Of a stretch of DNA of 64,000 bases, positions 1-8,751 are shown one piece after another. Source of the DNA: Aliivibrio wodanis (GTDB lineage Bacteria; Pseudomonadota; Gammaproteobacteria; Enterobacterales; Vibrionaceae); contig LN554846.1 of assembly GCA_000953695.1 (NCBI GenBank), forward strand, positions 1,612,001 to 1,676,000, in the 5' to 3' direction. The notes beneath the pieces are model-generated. The model had not been told where the DNA came from, did not search any database, and saw nothing but the letters and a program-made list of their open reading frames with translations. Made by a program: the position numbers and the translations under genes. Position 1 is the stretch's first letter, and every line of letters begins with the position of its first letter.

Positions 1-2868
1 AGGCATACCCGTAAAGGCGATGGTTCGCGCTACGCTATAAGGGGTTGCGGTACGCATCGCGTCTAATCGGAAATGTTGTCCGAATTTAAAAATGATCTCA
101 CTGGATGCTGAATTGGTCGATGCGCTTAACACTCTAAATCCAGCTTGTTTCATATTGGGCAATAACCAATCAAACTGTGAACTATCAACAGAAGCACCTT
201 CGTCAATAATTAAAGGAAACTGAGTCGTACACGCACTGTTCCTTAATTTACCGAGGAGAATTTCAACCAACTTGATATTGATCAGCATTATTGTGGACGT
301 GGATTGTGATTTACTCTCCCAACCTGTTTGTCCTTGCTTTTTCACTCGATAAGCAATACCAGAGACGATCTGCTCCATCGTTAACAGCGCAGCTTTACCA
401 TCTGGGAAGAACTTTTTACTAAATGCTTTAAGGCGTTCAATAAATTGATCTGATGCTTTTTCGTCTGAATGCGTATCTAAGTGCTCTATTTCACTAACTA
501 AATCACTGAACCTTGCTTCGACTTTTATATTTGCTTCGACCTCTGCTAAATCATTGATAGCAACACCCTTAAAAGATCGGTTAATACTCTGTTCAAACTG
601 GCGCACCATTTCACGATTATTTTTTAATTCATTAATAATGGCGTGAACAGAATGCTTATGCTCAACAAAGTTTTTACGAAGAATATCGAACTCTTCATCT
701 AAGCCACGATAACGCAACTGAAGTTGTTGGAAGGCGTGATCTAGTAGATCATCCTCAATATGAGCAGACATCAATTTATCATCGTTCTCAAGCACCTGAT
801 TTCGCACAAAACCTTGAACTTTTTCAACAATTTCATTTTTCGCTTGTCGCTTATTCTGCAGGGCTTTTATACGATATTGTAAGTTCTCTTCATTTAGTTC
901 TACTGTATGATCTGGCAATACAGAAAAGTCGATAGTAGGTAAAGCATTGGCTTCAAGCTCTGCCTTAACCCGAACGTAATAATTACCGAATGCCTCTAGG
1001 TCTAATTTAATTTGGTCTACTTTGATTTTTTGCGATTCAGATGCTTCTCTTTCTTGCGCTAATACTACTTTCTGACTTTCAAGTTGCTCTTCAAGTCTCT
1101 GCTCTTTGATTTTTGCTTGCTCAAGCTCTTCAGTTACACTATAAAGCTGATGTGTATTACTATTGAAAGCCAATAGCAGATCAATTTCTACTTGAGTTCG
1201 ATTAATTTCTGCATTAAGCACATTAATGGCTCTAATCCGCTCAAACCGATTTTCATTATCTATCGCATTAATTTCAGCTGCTCGTCTACGACTCTTTTCA
1301 AGAGCGGCTCGAGTTTTATCTAACTTAACTAGATCTGACTCTCGACCATCGACAGAAATCGCATCCAGTTTTACACCGAATAGCTCATAACCTAAGTCAT
1401 TAACCTCAATTAAATCCGTAAAAGACTCTATCGCATGTTTCTCTGATGAGGTGAGTTCCCTTTCTGGGTTAGCCTCTGCCACTTCCGAGTTTACTGCGGC
1501 TAGCTTCTCCCAAATAGATGTAGATAATTGATTAAATAACTTAAATTCCTGCTTATTTACTGAAGATTGAAAGCGACGTTCCATTTCTTCGTGCTTTGTA
1601 ATGTCTTCTTCAAGTTCATCCAATTCTTTCTGTCGTTTTTCAGCATCCTGCTTTAGCGCTAGTTCCTCTTCTTTGTCCGATAGATGATCCCGATGACCCG
1701 AAATTATCGATTCTATTGTTTCTGATTCATCATATAGATTTATTAGCAACTGAGTTTTCTGCACAGTTCCATCGAGTTTTTTATCTTGGCGAAGTAGTAC
1801 TTTCTTCTCCCCTTCTAAGTTCTTCTGTTTATCCGTTATATCACTACAATTCTTATTAGCAGATCGCATTTTAACTTCTATCAGTTCTTGTTGAGTCTTT
1901 TCTAAATCTAAGGCTTGGTTTTCATTACCGATTCGGTTTTGCACCATCATTGCATACTGCATTAACTCATCTTCAGCATTTCTATTTTTCATTAACTGTT
2001 GATGACTGTCAGACAGTGCTTCAAACTCTGGCCTTAAATTATCGATATTTTTTAGCAGCTCTTCACGACGCATCAGTGATTCGTTATGCCCAATAAAAGC
2101 ATCAATATCAAAGTTGAGTTCATCTTTACGCTCTTTTTTCTGCGACTCAATGATATTAGCAATGGCTAATCGTACTGTGTCAGAACCCGTTTTCATATCA
2201 AACAGCAAACGAACTAATGCACGAAAAGCATCGACATCAGCATCACTCGTCGTACTTAGTGGGAAGAGGCAAAAACGCATTGCATCAATGTTTAGCAATT
2301 GATTTGCGTAAATCACGTCTTTAATTGCCGCCGAACGCATAAGTGTCTTAAAATGTTTATCTTCTCGCTTGAGGAAAGCTTGAACTTTCGTTGGACTTAG
2401 ATCTTCAACTCGCCCACCAATTCCATCCTCTCCAGCGTTTGCATCCCAAAAAAGATGTCGAATCTGCTCATAACGCAATGAGGTAAACATTCGGCGGTAA
2501 TCCAATTTATCAGAATTGCCTCTATACAGAATCTGACAATGGGGCAAAGGACCACCTAAGTAGTTGTCACACTCCAAAATAAGAAAACTAGTACTGCTTG
2601 GGAAGTAGTGTTCGAAGCTCTCATCGTTAGTATAGAACTTGCCTTCTTTGTCTGAAAATCCAAATTTCCTTGCCGAGTCTTTAAAGTTTTCTTCGGGCAA
2701 TAAAAATAACCTTATTGCATTGAGGATTGAGGTTTTACCGATATTTCCGCCACCTATCAGTATTCCCCCTTCACGCAAGTCAATTTCTGCGATGGCAACA
2801 CCCACAGAATCTACAGTAACAAGGCGAGATATACTGATCAAAAGGTTATCTATTGCATTATTAAACAT
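1..2868 (-). CDS. SMC-like coiled-coil ATPase (JetC/MksB-type), 3' end outside window
   Basis: The 956 residues in the window form a split ATPase of the SMC/MukB/JetC kind. A Walker A motif GGGNIGKT lies at about residues 39-46. A long charged coiled coil occupies roughly residues 230-780. Near the C-terminus come a signature-like SQSTSTIML segment (about 853-861) and a Walker B motif FPLIIDEG with D889/E890. The Walker B position suggests that only a short tail is missing off the left edge. The ATG follows the upstream Toprim-like gene by three bases (TAA CTC ATG) and has an AGGA ribosome site, so the two are translationally coupled. In Wadjet and MksBEFG systems such an ATPase loads on DNA and works with a Toprim nuclease against plasmids. 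That role here is inference: partner subunits (kleisin, KITE) would lie outside the window. Another SMC-like or RecN-like ATPase family is possible. Confidence 0.75.
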   Translation of the reverse strand, partial: MFNNAIDNLLISISRLVTVDSVGVAIAEIDLREGGILIGGGNIGKTSILNAIRLFLLPEENFKDSARKFGFSDKEGKFYTNDESFEHYFPSSTSFLILECDNYLGGPLPHCQILYRGNSDKLDYRRMFTSLRYEQIRHLFWDANAGEDGIGGRVEDLSPTKVQAFLKREDKHFKTLMRSAAIKDVIYANQLLNIDAMRFCLFPLSTTSDADVDAFRALVRLLFDMKTGSDTVRLAIANIIESQKKERKDELNFDIDAFIGHNESLMRREELLKNIDNLRPEFEALSDSHQQLMKNRNAEDELMQYAMMVQNRIGNENQALDLEKTQQELIEVKMRSANKNCSDITDKQKNLEGEKKVLLRQDKKLDGTVQKTQLLINLYDESETIESIISGHRDHLSDKEEELALKQDAEKRQKELDELEEDITKHEEMERRFQSSVNKQEFKLFNQLSTSIWEKLAAVNSEVAEANPERELTSSEKHAIESFTDLIEVNDLGYELFGVKLDAISVDGRESDLVKLDKTRAALEKSRRRAAEINAIDNENRFERIRAINVLNAEINRTQVEIDLLLAFNSNTHQLYSVTEELEQAKIKEQRLEEQLESQKVVLAQEREASESQKIKVDQIKLDLEAFGNYYVRVKAELEANALPTIDFSVLPDHTVELNEENLQYRIKALQNKRQAKNEIVEKVQGFVRNQVLENDDKLMSAHIEDDLLDHAFQQLQLRYRGLDEEFDILRKNFVEHKHSVHAIINELKNNREMVRQFEQSINRSFKGVAINDLAEVEANIKVEARFSDLVSEIEHLDTHSDEKASDQFIERLKAFSKKFFPDGKAALLTMEQIVSGIAYRVKKQGQTGWESKSQSTSTIMLINIKLVEILLGKLRNSACTTQFPLIIDEGASVDSSQFDWLLPNMKQAGFRVLSASTNSASSEIIFKFGQHFRLDAMRTATPYSVARTIAFTGMP

Positions 2869-2871
2869 GAG

Positions 2872-3632
2872 TTAGTCCTGTGGTAATTCTGGTAGTAGAG
2901 CTTCTTGCTCTAAGAAAGAACGCGTTTGATTCATGAGATCTGCTTCTGTATTCAGTCCAAGATCACGAGCGAGCTGTATGGCTTTCTCAAGATGGGTACT
3001 ATTTTTGGGTTTAAGCTTAAATTTATTTCTGAAAATCTCCCAGTCACCCGGTGCTAACCAATTACTTTGAGGAAAAGCCGTTTTGAGCGTTTTGTATATT
3101 GTTAAACCACCTAAATCTATATCTTGAGCACAATAAATTTCGTCATAATTGGAAAGAAACGAGTGATTCAGCTGATGGCATATCTGATTACCTGAACCAA
3201 AAATAATGTCACAACTATTTATCATCGAAGAGTGACCAATAAACTCTAAAAATTCTCGATATTCTCTATAAGAATCGCTCTTTCCCCAATAAGCTTTCCT
3301 TCCGTTTTGTAACCTTCAAGATTAGATACAACAACAAACGGAATCTGAGATTTAGTGATGCGGTTTAGAACTAGCATATGCGCAAAGTTACTCGGAAAGT
3401 CATGCGAACGCCCCACATGAGACGCACTAACTCTATTACTTAGTTCTGGCTCAAAAAGCGCGTTATGCCACTTTTCATCAAGTATGGTCAAGTTATGACC
3501 ACCACGAACACGCGTAGCACTATATATATTACGCCACTCGTTGAAATCAGAATGAGGCAAGCAGTCGATAAACCGGTCTAAATTTATCGTTCTTCCTTGT
3601 GAAATTTTAGTGAGGTATTGATTAAGCTTCAT
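2872..3632 (-). pseudogene. JetD/DUF2220-type Toprim nuclease-like gene, frameshifted
   Basis: Two adjacent reading frames together make one DUF2220-like protein. The first (from the ATG at 3632) ends ILIENIENF then TAG at 3248-3246. That ending matches the usual DUF2220 'ENxxNF' segment. The second frame carries a Toprim-like QDIDLGGLTIYKTLK and ends with a typical FLEQEALLP segment. Adding one T to the T5 run (A5 on the plus strand, 3248-3252) joins them as ENF-LEF-IGHSSM. The sequence is not a canonical slippery heptamer, so I read this as a mutation or sequencing error. The joined protein would be about 250 residues, shorter than the roughly 380-400 usual for JetD, so the N-terminal DUF3322-like region is absent or reduced. 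It lies first in the operon, before the ATPase, unlike the usual jetABCD order. Confidence 0.65.
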
Positions 3633-3718
3633 TTCATCAAATCCAATTTAATCATGTAGATACTGTTAAGTATTTCATAAAATCCTAATGGGTATTGCGA
3701 ACCAAGTCGATTTATTAG

Positions 3719-4180
3719 AGAGAAAAACGTGTCGATATAAGCTACACATCTTTGAAAGATGGCGAGGAAGCTGAACGGATTATTTCTCCACATACGCTCG
3801 TTTGTACCCCTTTACGTTGGCATGTTCGTGCTTATTGTGAACATTCCAAAGGCTACAGAGACTTTGTACTTAGTCGTATTCGCGGTATTCCCGATATCAA
3901 CGACAAAGTAGTAATGGAAAAAGATGAAGATAAAACTTGGACTACTCAGCTTTGTATCGAGTTAAAGCCAGATCCTAGATTAACTGAAGCTCAGGCAGCG
4001 ATCATTGCCAATGACTATGGTATGGAAAAAGGAAATCTGCACATAAATACCAATGCAGCTTTAATTCGCTATGTTTTAAACACGTATAATATCGATATCA
4101 ATGTATTGGACTCGAATCCCAAAGGACAGCAGATAATCTTGGGGAACTTTGAGGAGTTGAAACAATATGTAATCTTCTAA
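3719..4180 (+). pseudogene. C-terminal remnant of a WYL-domain regulator (BrxR/CapW-like)
   Basis: An open frame of 154 codons starts after a stop at 3716 and has no credible initiation codon. The first internal start is a TTG at 3752, already inside the conserved domain. It reads RVDISYTSLKDGEEAERIIS and then continues with PHTLVCTPLRWHVRAYCEH and RDFVLSRIRGI. This is the core of a WYL domain of the kind found in BrxR and CapW repressors of phage-defence operons. The C-terminal extension that usually follows WYL is present and ends normally. The N-terminal winged-helix half is missing. The remnant is divergent from the Toprim-like gene, which also looks short at its 5' end. The gene was probably the island's regulator before a deletion. 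Confidence 0.7.
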
Positions 4181-4320
4181 ATCGGTAATAAAAACCTAAA
4201 GCAATCTCGAAAATAGTTTATTTAAAATAACGGCTTAAAACGGTAAATTTTGCAACATAAGATAAGAGTTCCTAGAGCTAATAAATAGTTAAGATCTAAC
4301 AAACCTCAAATTACAGGCAC

Positions 4321-4349
4321 AAAAAAGCCCACACTAGGTGGGCTTTTTT
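4321..4349 (-). terminator. Rho-independent terminator downstream of tRNA-Val
   Basis: GCCCAC and GTGGGC pair around a short loop, with six A before and six T after, so the hairpin could act in both directions. It lies just beyond the 3' end of the tRNA on the minus strand. Confidence 0.8.
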
Positions 4350-4371
4350 GTTTGTTCATAAAGAACGAATT

Positions 4372-4448
4372 TGGTGCCCGCTACTGGACTCGAACCAGTG
4401 ACACCTTGCATGTCATGCAAGTACTCTAACCAACTGAGCTAAGCGGGC
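4372..4448 (-). tRNA. tRNA-Val (anticodon GAC)
   Basis: The minus strand folds as a 77-nt tRNA. The acceptor stem is GCCCGCT paired with AGCGGGC, followed by a discriminator A and an encoded CCA. The D-loop is AGCTCAGTTGGTTAGAGT. The anticodon stem CTTGC/GCAAG encloses the loop ATGACAT with anticodon GAC, and the T-arm has GGTTCGAGTCC. The anticodon reads GUC/GUU valine codons. The 3' end faces the degraded defence genes to the left, the usual geometry for an island inserted at a tRNA 3' end. Confidence 0.95.
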
Positions 4449-4650
4449 AAATCGTTAACAGGGAAGTAATTGACTTCTCCTTGAGAACGAGATGGATAAT
4501 ATCGAGTTCTTTTTATCTCTGCAAGTCTTTTTTTATGATTATCAACTGTTTGGCTATTTCTTATCCAAGTCTACTATAATAAACTAAGATATTGATAGAA
4601 TAACCATTTTACAATACAATCCAGGATACTGTTAATAGGGATTTTACCTC

Positions 4651-6204
4651 ATGCCTCAATCGCGATTTCAACGCTTCTTGTTTTTACAACCTATTATTAT
4701 TTTACTTTTAGTTGGCATGGCTATCATATCTTTAGCATTTAGCGCCCAAAGCTTTCGCTCTGTAGAGAAAACCATCCGTACTTCCTCATTTCAGGCCTTT
4801 AATAACTCTATCGAAGCAAGTTACGACATTGTAGATACCGCATTGAATGAATCCATTAAGCGTTACTTAAAAGGGATTGTTGTTACTTCAACTAAATTTA
4901 TCACTCAAATCCAGTCTTCAGACTCACTTAGCCAAGAGCAAAAATCGTCTTTAATCCAAGGGTACATTAACTCTAGCAAAATTGGGGATACAGGCTACCC
5001 TTACATTTTAAGTTCTAAAGGTGAACTAATATACCACCCCATTTTTCAAGGGCGTAATGTCGGACAATATCTTCATATAAAAGAACAAATCAAGAACAAT
5101 GATCACTTTGTGGAATATTTATGGACCAATCCTGGTGAAAAAAAACCTCGAAAAAAAATCACCTACTCTATTTATATAGAAGAATTTGATTTTATTGTCT
5201 CAGCCAGTGCTTATAAAGATGAATTAATCCACTTTATCAATAAAGACATTCTAAAGGATAAGCTAAAAAAATATCAGTATGGTGATACAGGCTATGTCTA
5301 TGTGATCGATCTAGATGGGGATCTTATCTTACATCCTACTTATGAAGGAAATAATGTTCGTGATTTAATCGGTTCTCATGCTGATGGGTTGTTAAATAAG
5401 ATCAAACATGCAGCCAATCAATACAATTTACAAATGAATCAAGTCCCTAACTCATCTGTTATTTCTGTTCGAAGCACTGATGTTGAAAGCTATTCTTATC
5501 AAATAACCTTAGATGATATTTCTTATCAAAAAGATGTGTTATTCATCTACTACCCTTATCTAGATTGGGCTATCGTTTCTGGTATCTCTCGTGATGAATT
5601 AAACCGCCCAACCAATACCTTACTTTATAGCCTTATTGCACTGATTGTTAGTTTATCGACAATTATTCTGACTTTGTTACTATTGCTGAACCATAGACAC
5701 AAAAGATTAGTCAACGTTCTTAACCGAGATTACCTAACCGGGCTATATAACCGAAGAATATTTCATGACAAGGTGGTACCTCTAATCTCTACAGATAATG
5801 GGGTTAATGCGTTTGTCCCCTACTCTATCGTCTTGCTTGATATTGATTTCTTTAAGCATATTAATGACACATACGGGCATCTTATAGGCGATAAAATCAT
5901 TGCTATTGTTGGTAAAGCTATATCTCAACATTCCAATATATTATCTGCTCGTTATGGCGGTGAAGAGTTTATCTTCTTTATTAGAGAAAGTGACCCTAAA
6001 AAAGTGATTGAATTTACTGAAATGGTTCGTCATCAAATAGATAATTACAATACACTGCATGAGAAGATCACATTGAGTGCAGGTATCACGACCATTAGTA
6101 AGCCAAATATCTTATTAGATGATGTCATTGAGCAAGCAGATAAGGCACTATATCATTCCAAAAATACAGGACGTGATAAAATTACTCATTATCAAGATAT
6201 TTAG
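4651..6204 (+). CDS. Membrane diguanylate cyclase with tandem Cache sensor domain
   Basis: The 517-residue protein has a transmembrane helix at about residues 13-31, a periplasmic sensor to about residue 320, a second helix at about 322-346 and a cytoplasmic GGDEF domain. The sensor contains two related Cache-type units with GDTGYPYILSSKGELIYHP and GDTGYVYVIDLDGDLILHP, so it is probably a double-Cache ligand sensor. The cyclase domain has DIDFFKHINDTYGH and an intact GGEEF active-site motif, so it should make c-di-GMP from two GTP. No RxxD inhibitory site is visible five residues before the active-site motif, suggesting weak product inhibition. It stands alone between the tRNA and a terminator. 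The ligand cannot be told from sequence. Confidence 0.9.
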   Translation: MPQSRFQRFLFLQPIIILLLVGMAIISLAFSAQSFRSVEKTIRTSSFQAFNNSIEASYDIVDTALNESIKRYLKGIVVTSTKFITQIQSSDSLSQEQKSSLIQGYINSSKIGDTGYPYILSSKGELIYHPIFQGRNVGQYLHIKEQIKNNDHFVEYLWTNPGEKKPRKKITYSIYIEEFDFIVSASAYKDELIHFINKDILKDKLKKYQYGDTGYVYVIDLDGDLILHPTYEGNNVRDLIGSHADGLLNKIKHAANQYNLQMNQVPNSSVISVRSTDVESYSYQITLDDISYQKDVLFIYYPYLDWAIVSGISRDELNRPTNTLLYSLIALIVSLSTIILTLLLLLNHRHKRLVNVLNRDYLTGLYNRRIFHDKVVPLISTDNGVNAFVPYSIVLLDIDFFKHINDTYGHLIGDKIIAIVGKAISQHSNILSARYGGEEFIFFIRESDPKKVIEFTEMVRHQIDNYNTLHEKITLSAGITTISKPNILLDDVIEQADKALYHSKNTGRDKITHYQDI

Positions 6205-6307
6205 AAAAAACTGGGATATAGAAATAATTGACAAGTGCAGAGGTTGAACTAGGCTAAATAAAGTAACGTTCTCCATTTTATCGCGCTAGCTCATTGAGCT
6301 ATTCCCT

Positions 6308-6344
6308 AAGCCCGTAGCTAGAAGTCGTTACGGGCTGTTTTTTT
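6308..6344 (+). terminator. Rho-independent terminator after the Cache-GGDEF gene
   Basis: AGCCCGTA pairs with TACGGGCT and a run of seven T follows within two bases. It lies between convergent genes. Confidence 0.85.
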
Positions 6345-6363
6345 AGGGACGTTTCTAATAAAC

Positions 6364-7212
6364 CTACTCTGCTTGAGTCGCTACTAGATGAATACCATCT
6401 TTTTCAATAGTGATTTTTCCTGCTTTATATAGACCGCCAATCGTCTTTTTGAAAGTTCCTTTACTTGTTCTGAACTCAGCAAAGATAGCTTCTGGCGTTG
6501 ACTTATCACTTAGAGGTAAGAAACCCTCTTTTTTCTCTAGTGTTGCGATTACTTTTTCACTTAGTTCATCCATACGAGCTACGCCTGGACGCTGTAATGA
6601 CAATGAAATTTTGCCATCTTCACGCATGTCTGCAATAAACGCTTTAAGTTGTTTGCCAATGAATAGCTTGCCAAATACATCTGAGTGGAAGATTAAACCC
6701 CAGTGCTCGCCATTGATTACGGCTTTATAACCCAGATCTGTGCGTTCGGCGATTAGGATATCTACTTGCTGACCTTTCTCGTAATTAGCAGGAGTATTAT
6801 CTAACCATTTGTTAAAACGAGTTGTACCTACAATACGGCTTGATGCTTTATCAATGTATACATAAACAAGGATATTTTGACCTTCTTCTAAGCGACCACG
6901 TTGCTCACTAAATGGAACTAATAAGTCTTTTTTAGCGATACCCCAATCCACAAACGCACCAATGCTGTTTGTACCAATCACATTCATTAAACCGAATTGA
7001 CCAACTTGTGCTTTTGGTGTTTCTGTAGAGGCTACCACTTCATTTTCTGAATCAAGATAAATAAACACATCAAGGGCTTCGCCTACTTCTGTGCCTTCTG
7101 GAACAAAACGACTTGGAAGAAGAATCGAACCATAATCATCGCCATCTAAAAAGACACCAAAATCTACAGTTTTTGTTACTTCTAATTTGTTGATTTGACC
7201 AATTTTAATCAT
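6364..7212 (-). CDS. cvfB: S1-domain RNA-binding protein CvfB/YitL family
   Basis: The protein begins MIKIGQINKLEVTKTVDFG and has successive S1-like OB folds: first at about residues 5-60, second about 70-135, and third about 150-215 with GKISLSLQRPG. A winged-helix segment follows (about 225-282, FRTSKGTFKKTIGGLYKAGKI). This is the domain order of CvfB (YitL). I chose the ATG at 7212, which has an AGGA site, over an earlier in-frame start 24 codons upstream that would add a non-homologous stretch. Family members bind RNA; the precise role in vibrios is unclear. It is divergent from the unknown membrane protein gene, sharing an intergenic region of about 90 bp. Confidence 0.85.
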   Translation of the reverse strand: MIKIGQINKLEVTKTVDFGVFLDGDDYGSILLPSRFVPEGTEVGEALDVFIYLDSENEVVASTETPKAQVGQFGLMNVIGTNSIGAFVDWGIAKKDLLVPFSEQRGRLEEGQNILVYVYIDKASSRIVGTTRFNKWLDNTPANYEKGQQVDILIAERTDLGYKAVINGEHWGLIFHSDVFGKLFIGKQLKAFIADMREDGKISLSLQRPGVARMDELSEKVIATLEKKEGFLPLSDKSTPEAIFAEFRTSKGTFKKTIGGLYKAGKITIEKDGIHLVATQAE

Positions 7213-7301
7213 TACTTCAATTCCTAAATAAAATACTCGGCGATTATACCTGAACTCTGATATGCTTGCTGTATGAATTACCATTTTTATAGGAATTTCC
7301 T

Positions 7302-8660
7302 GTGATTACAGTTGGTAAGAAAGATGGCTTATCACTAAAAATCTCACATATTGTTGAAGAATCTAAGCAACATGAACTGGAAATGTATCTTTTCATTCCC
7401 GGAGAGCTTGGTTTAAACAAAGACATGATTTCTGAATCTGAGTTTTATTACAACTCAATCCAGAGTCAGCGTACGTATTTCAGTGATAAAAATCACCTTC
7501 CTCTTGTACACTCTCGTCTTGCACAACGTGGCCGTCTGTCTACAGAACAATATCGTTTAAGTTTGAGTTTATATGCCTACCAGTATGCTTTGGCATTAGA
7601 GAAAGCGGTACAGCAACTTAATGACACCTCACGTGAAGAGATCACTCATCAAGAGGTGGATGATGCAATAGATCTTGCTGTTGACATTCTTCGCAAGTTA
7701 CGCCGTAACGTTCCATATGATGATGCTTTAAAGCGTTACTATGCCAATATTGATAACTATCTATCCTGGTATACTGAACAACGCTTTCTCTCTTTATTGG
7801 CGCATATGCCAAGAAATGAAGAGTATAAACTGGTTAAAGAACGCCTTATCGATATCTGTGAGAAAGAGGTACTGCACCGTTTAGATAAGAGTTATAACTC
7901 TGGTAAAGCGCGTGAAGATATCACTCGAATGTCGAACAAAATGCGTTTATTGCGTCGTTTAATTGAGTTCCCTATCGTACTCAAAGAGAAGAATTTAGCG
8001 CTTGGTAAACATATTAAACGTATGGTTAAAGGTGGTGCTACTGCCGTTGTGATGATCTTTGTGTCTTTAATGGTTATCCAAGCTCGTGGGTTTTTGGGAG
8101 AAATTACCGCTTCTTTCATTTTTGCAATTTCATTTATTTATGCCATGCGTGAGGTCTTTAAAGATGACTTACGTGATGTGATGTGGCGTTGGATACGTAA
8201 AGGGCAACCTAAGTGGCGTAAACGCTACCTTGATCCAACGACCAATACCTATGTTGGCAGAAAATTAGAATGGCTTGATTACATGACATTTTCTGAGCTA
8301 GATTCTGATATTCAAAAGCTACGAAAACATCGCGTGGTGCAACGTGAAGAAGTCGTTCTCTCTTATAAAAGCCAAACTAAAATGGCAATTACTAAATTTA
8401 TGAGTGGCTATGAACAAACTCGCGAAACTATGCTGGTCGATCTTCGCCCTATTGCTCGTTTAATGGAGAAAGGCTCACAGAAGATTTATCACTTAAACGA
8501 TGGACAAGTAAGTAAAGAGTCTGTAGAAAAACGCCATTTAATTAATTTAATTGTTCGCGAAACAATGGATGATTACAGTACTCAATTGCATCGTTGGAAG
8601 ATCATTGTTAATCGTTCAAAAATCATTGATATTGAAAAAATTGAAATTGTGAGCAAGTAA
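7302..8660 (+). CDS. Conserved hypothetical protein with two membrane helices
   Basis: I do not recognise a named domain. The predicted 452-residue protein starts at a GTG with an AGGAATTTCCT leader. Its N-terminal half is soluble and charged. Two hydrophobic helices lie at about residues 247-285 (AVVMIFVSLMVIQ and FIFAISFIYAM). A soluble C-terminal half follows, rich in Arg and Lys with helical character. The topology suggests two cytoplasmic domains joined by a membrane hairpin. It is monocistronic, divergent from cvfB and closed by a strong terminator. The ordinary codon use and core-gene neighbours suggest a resident vibrio gene and not an import. No function is proposed. Confidence 0.85.
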   Translation: MITVGKKDGLSLKISHIVEESKQHELEMYLFIPGELGLNKDMISESEFYYNSIQSQRTYFSDKNHLPLVHSRLAQRGRLSTEQYRLSLSLYAYQYALALEKAVQQLNDTSREEITHQEVDDAIDLAVDILRKLRRNVPYDDALKRYYANIDNYLSWYTEQRFLSLLAHMPRNEEYKLVKERLIDICEKEVLHRLDKSYNSGKAREDITRMSNKMRLLRRLIEFPIVLKEKNLALGKHIKRMVKGGATAVVMIFVSLMVIQARGFLGEITASFIFAISFIYAMREVFKDDLRDVMWRWIRKGQPKWRKRYLDPTTNTYVGRKLEWLDYMTFSELDSDIQKLRKHRVVQREEVVLSYKSQTKMAITKFMSGYEQTRETMLVDLRPIARLMEKGSQKIYHLNDGQVSKESVEKRHLINLIVRETMDDYSTQLHRWKIIVNRSKIIDIEKIEIVSK

Positions 8661-8681
8661 CCTTCAATTTATTGCATTAAA

Positions 8682-8713
8682 AAACGCCTTTAGTTTAGAC
8701 ACTAAAGGCGTTT
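8682..8713. terminator. Bidirectional terminator between convergent genes
   Basis: AAACGCCTTTAG and CTAAAGGCGTTT form a 12-bp stem with a short loop. It lies between the stop of the unknown membrane protein and the stop of the PEP-synthase-like gene. Confidence 0.85.
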
Positions 8714-8751
8714 CTATATTCACTAGCTATAAATTTACTTGGGAATATAAA

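Noticed and set aside
3240-3260. Programmed frameshifting in the Toprim-like gene
   Set aside because: The local sequence GAG AAT TTT TAG lacks an X-XXY-YYZ tract, and no fused architecture of this kind is known for the family.
3752-4180. A complete small protein starting at the TTG codon
   Set aside because: WYL homology begins upstream of the TTG, so the start is inside a truncated domain.
6364-7284. Longer CvfB start 24 codons upstream
   Set aside because: The added residues are not family-like, overlap the divergent promoter, and have no ribosome site.
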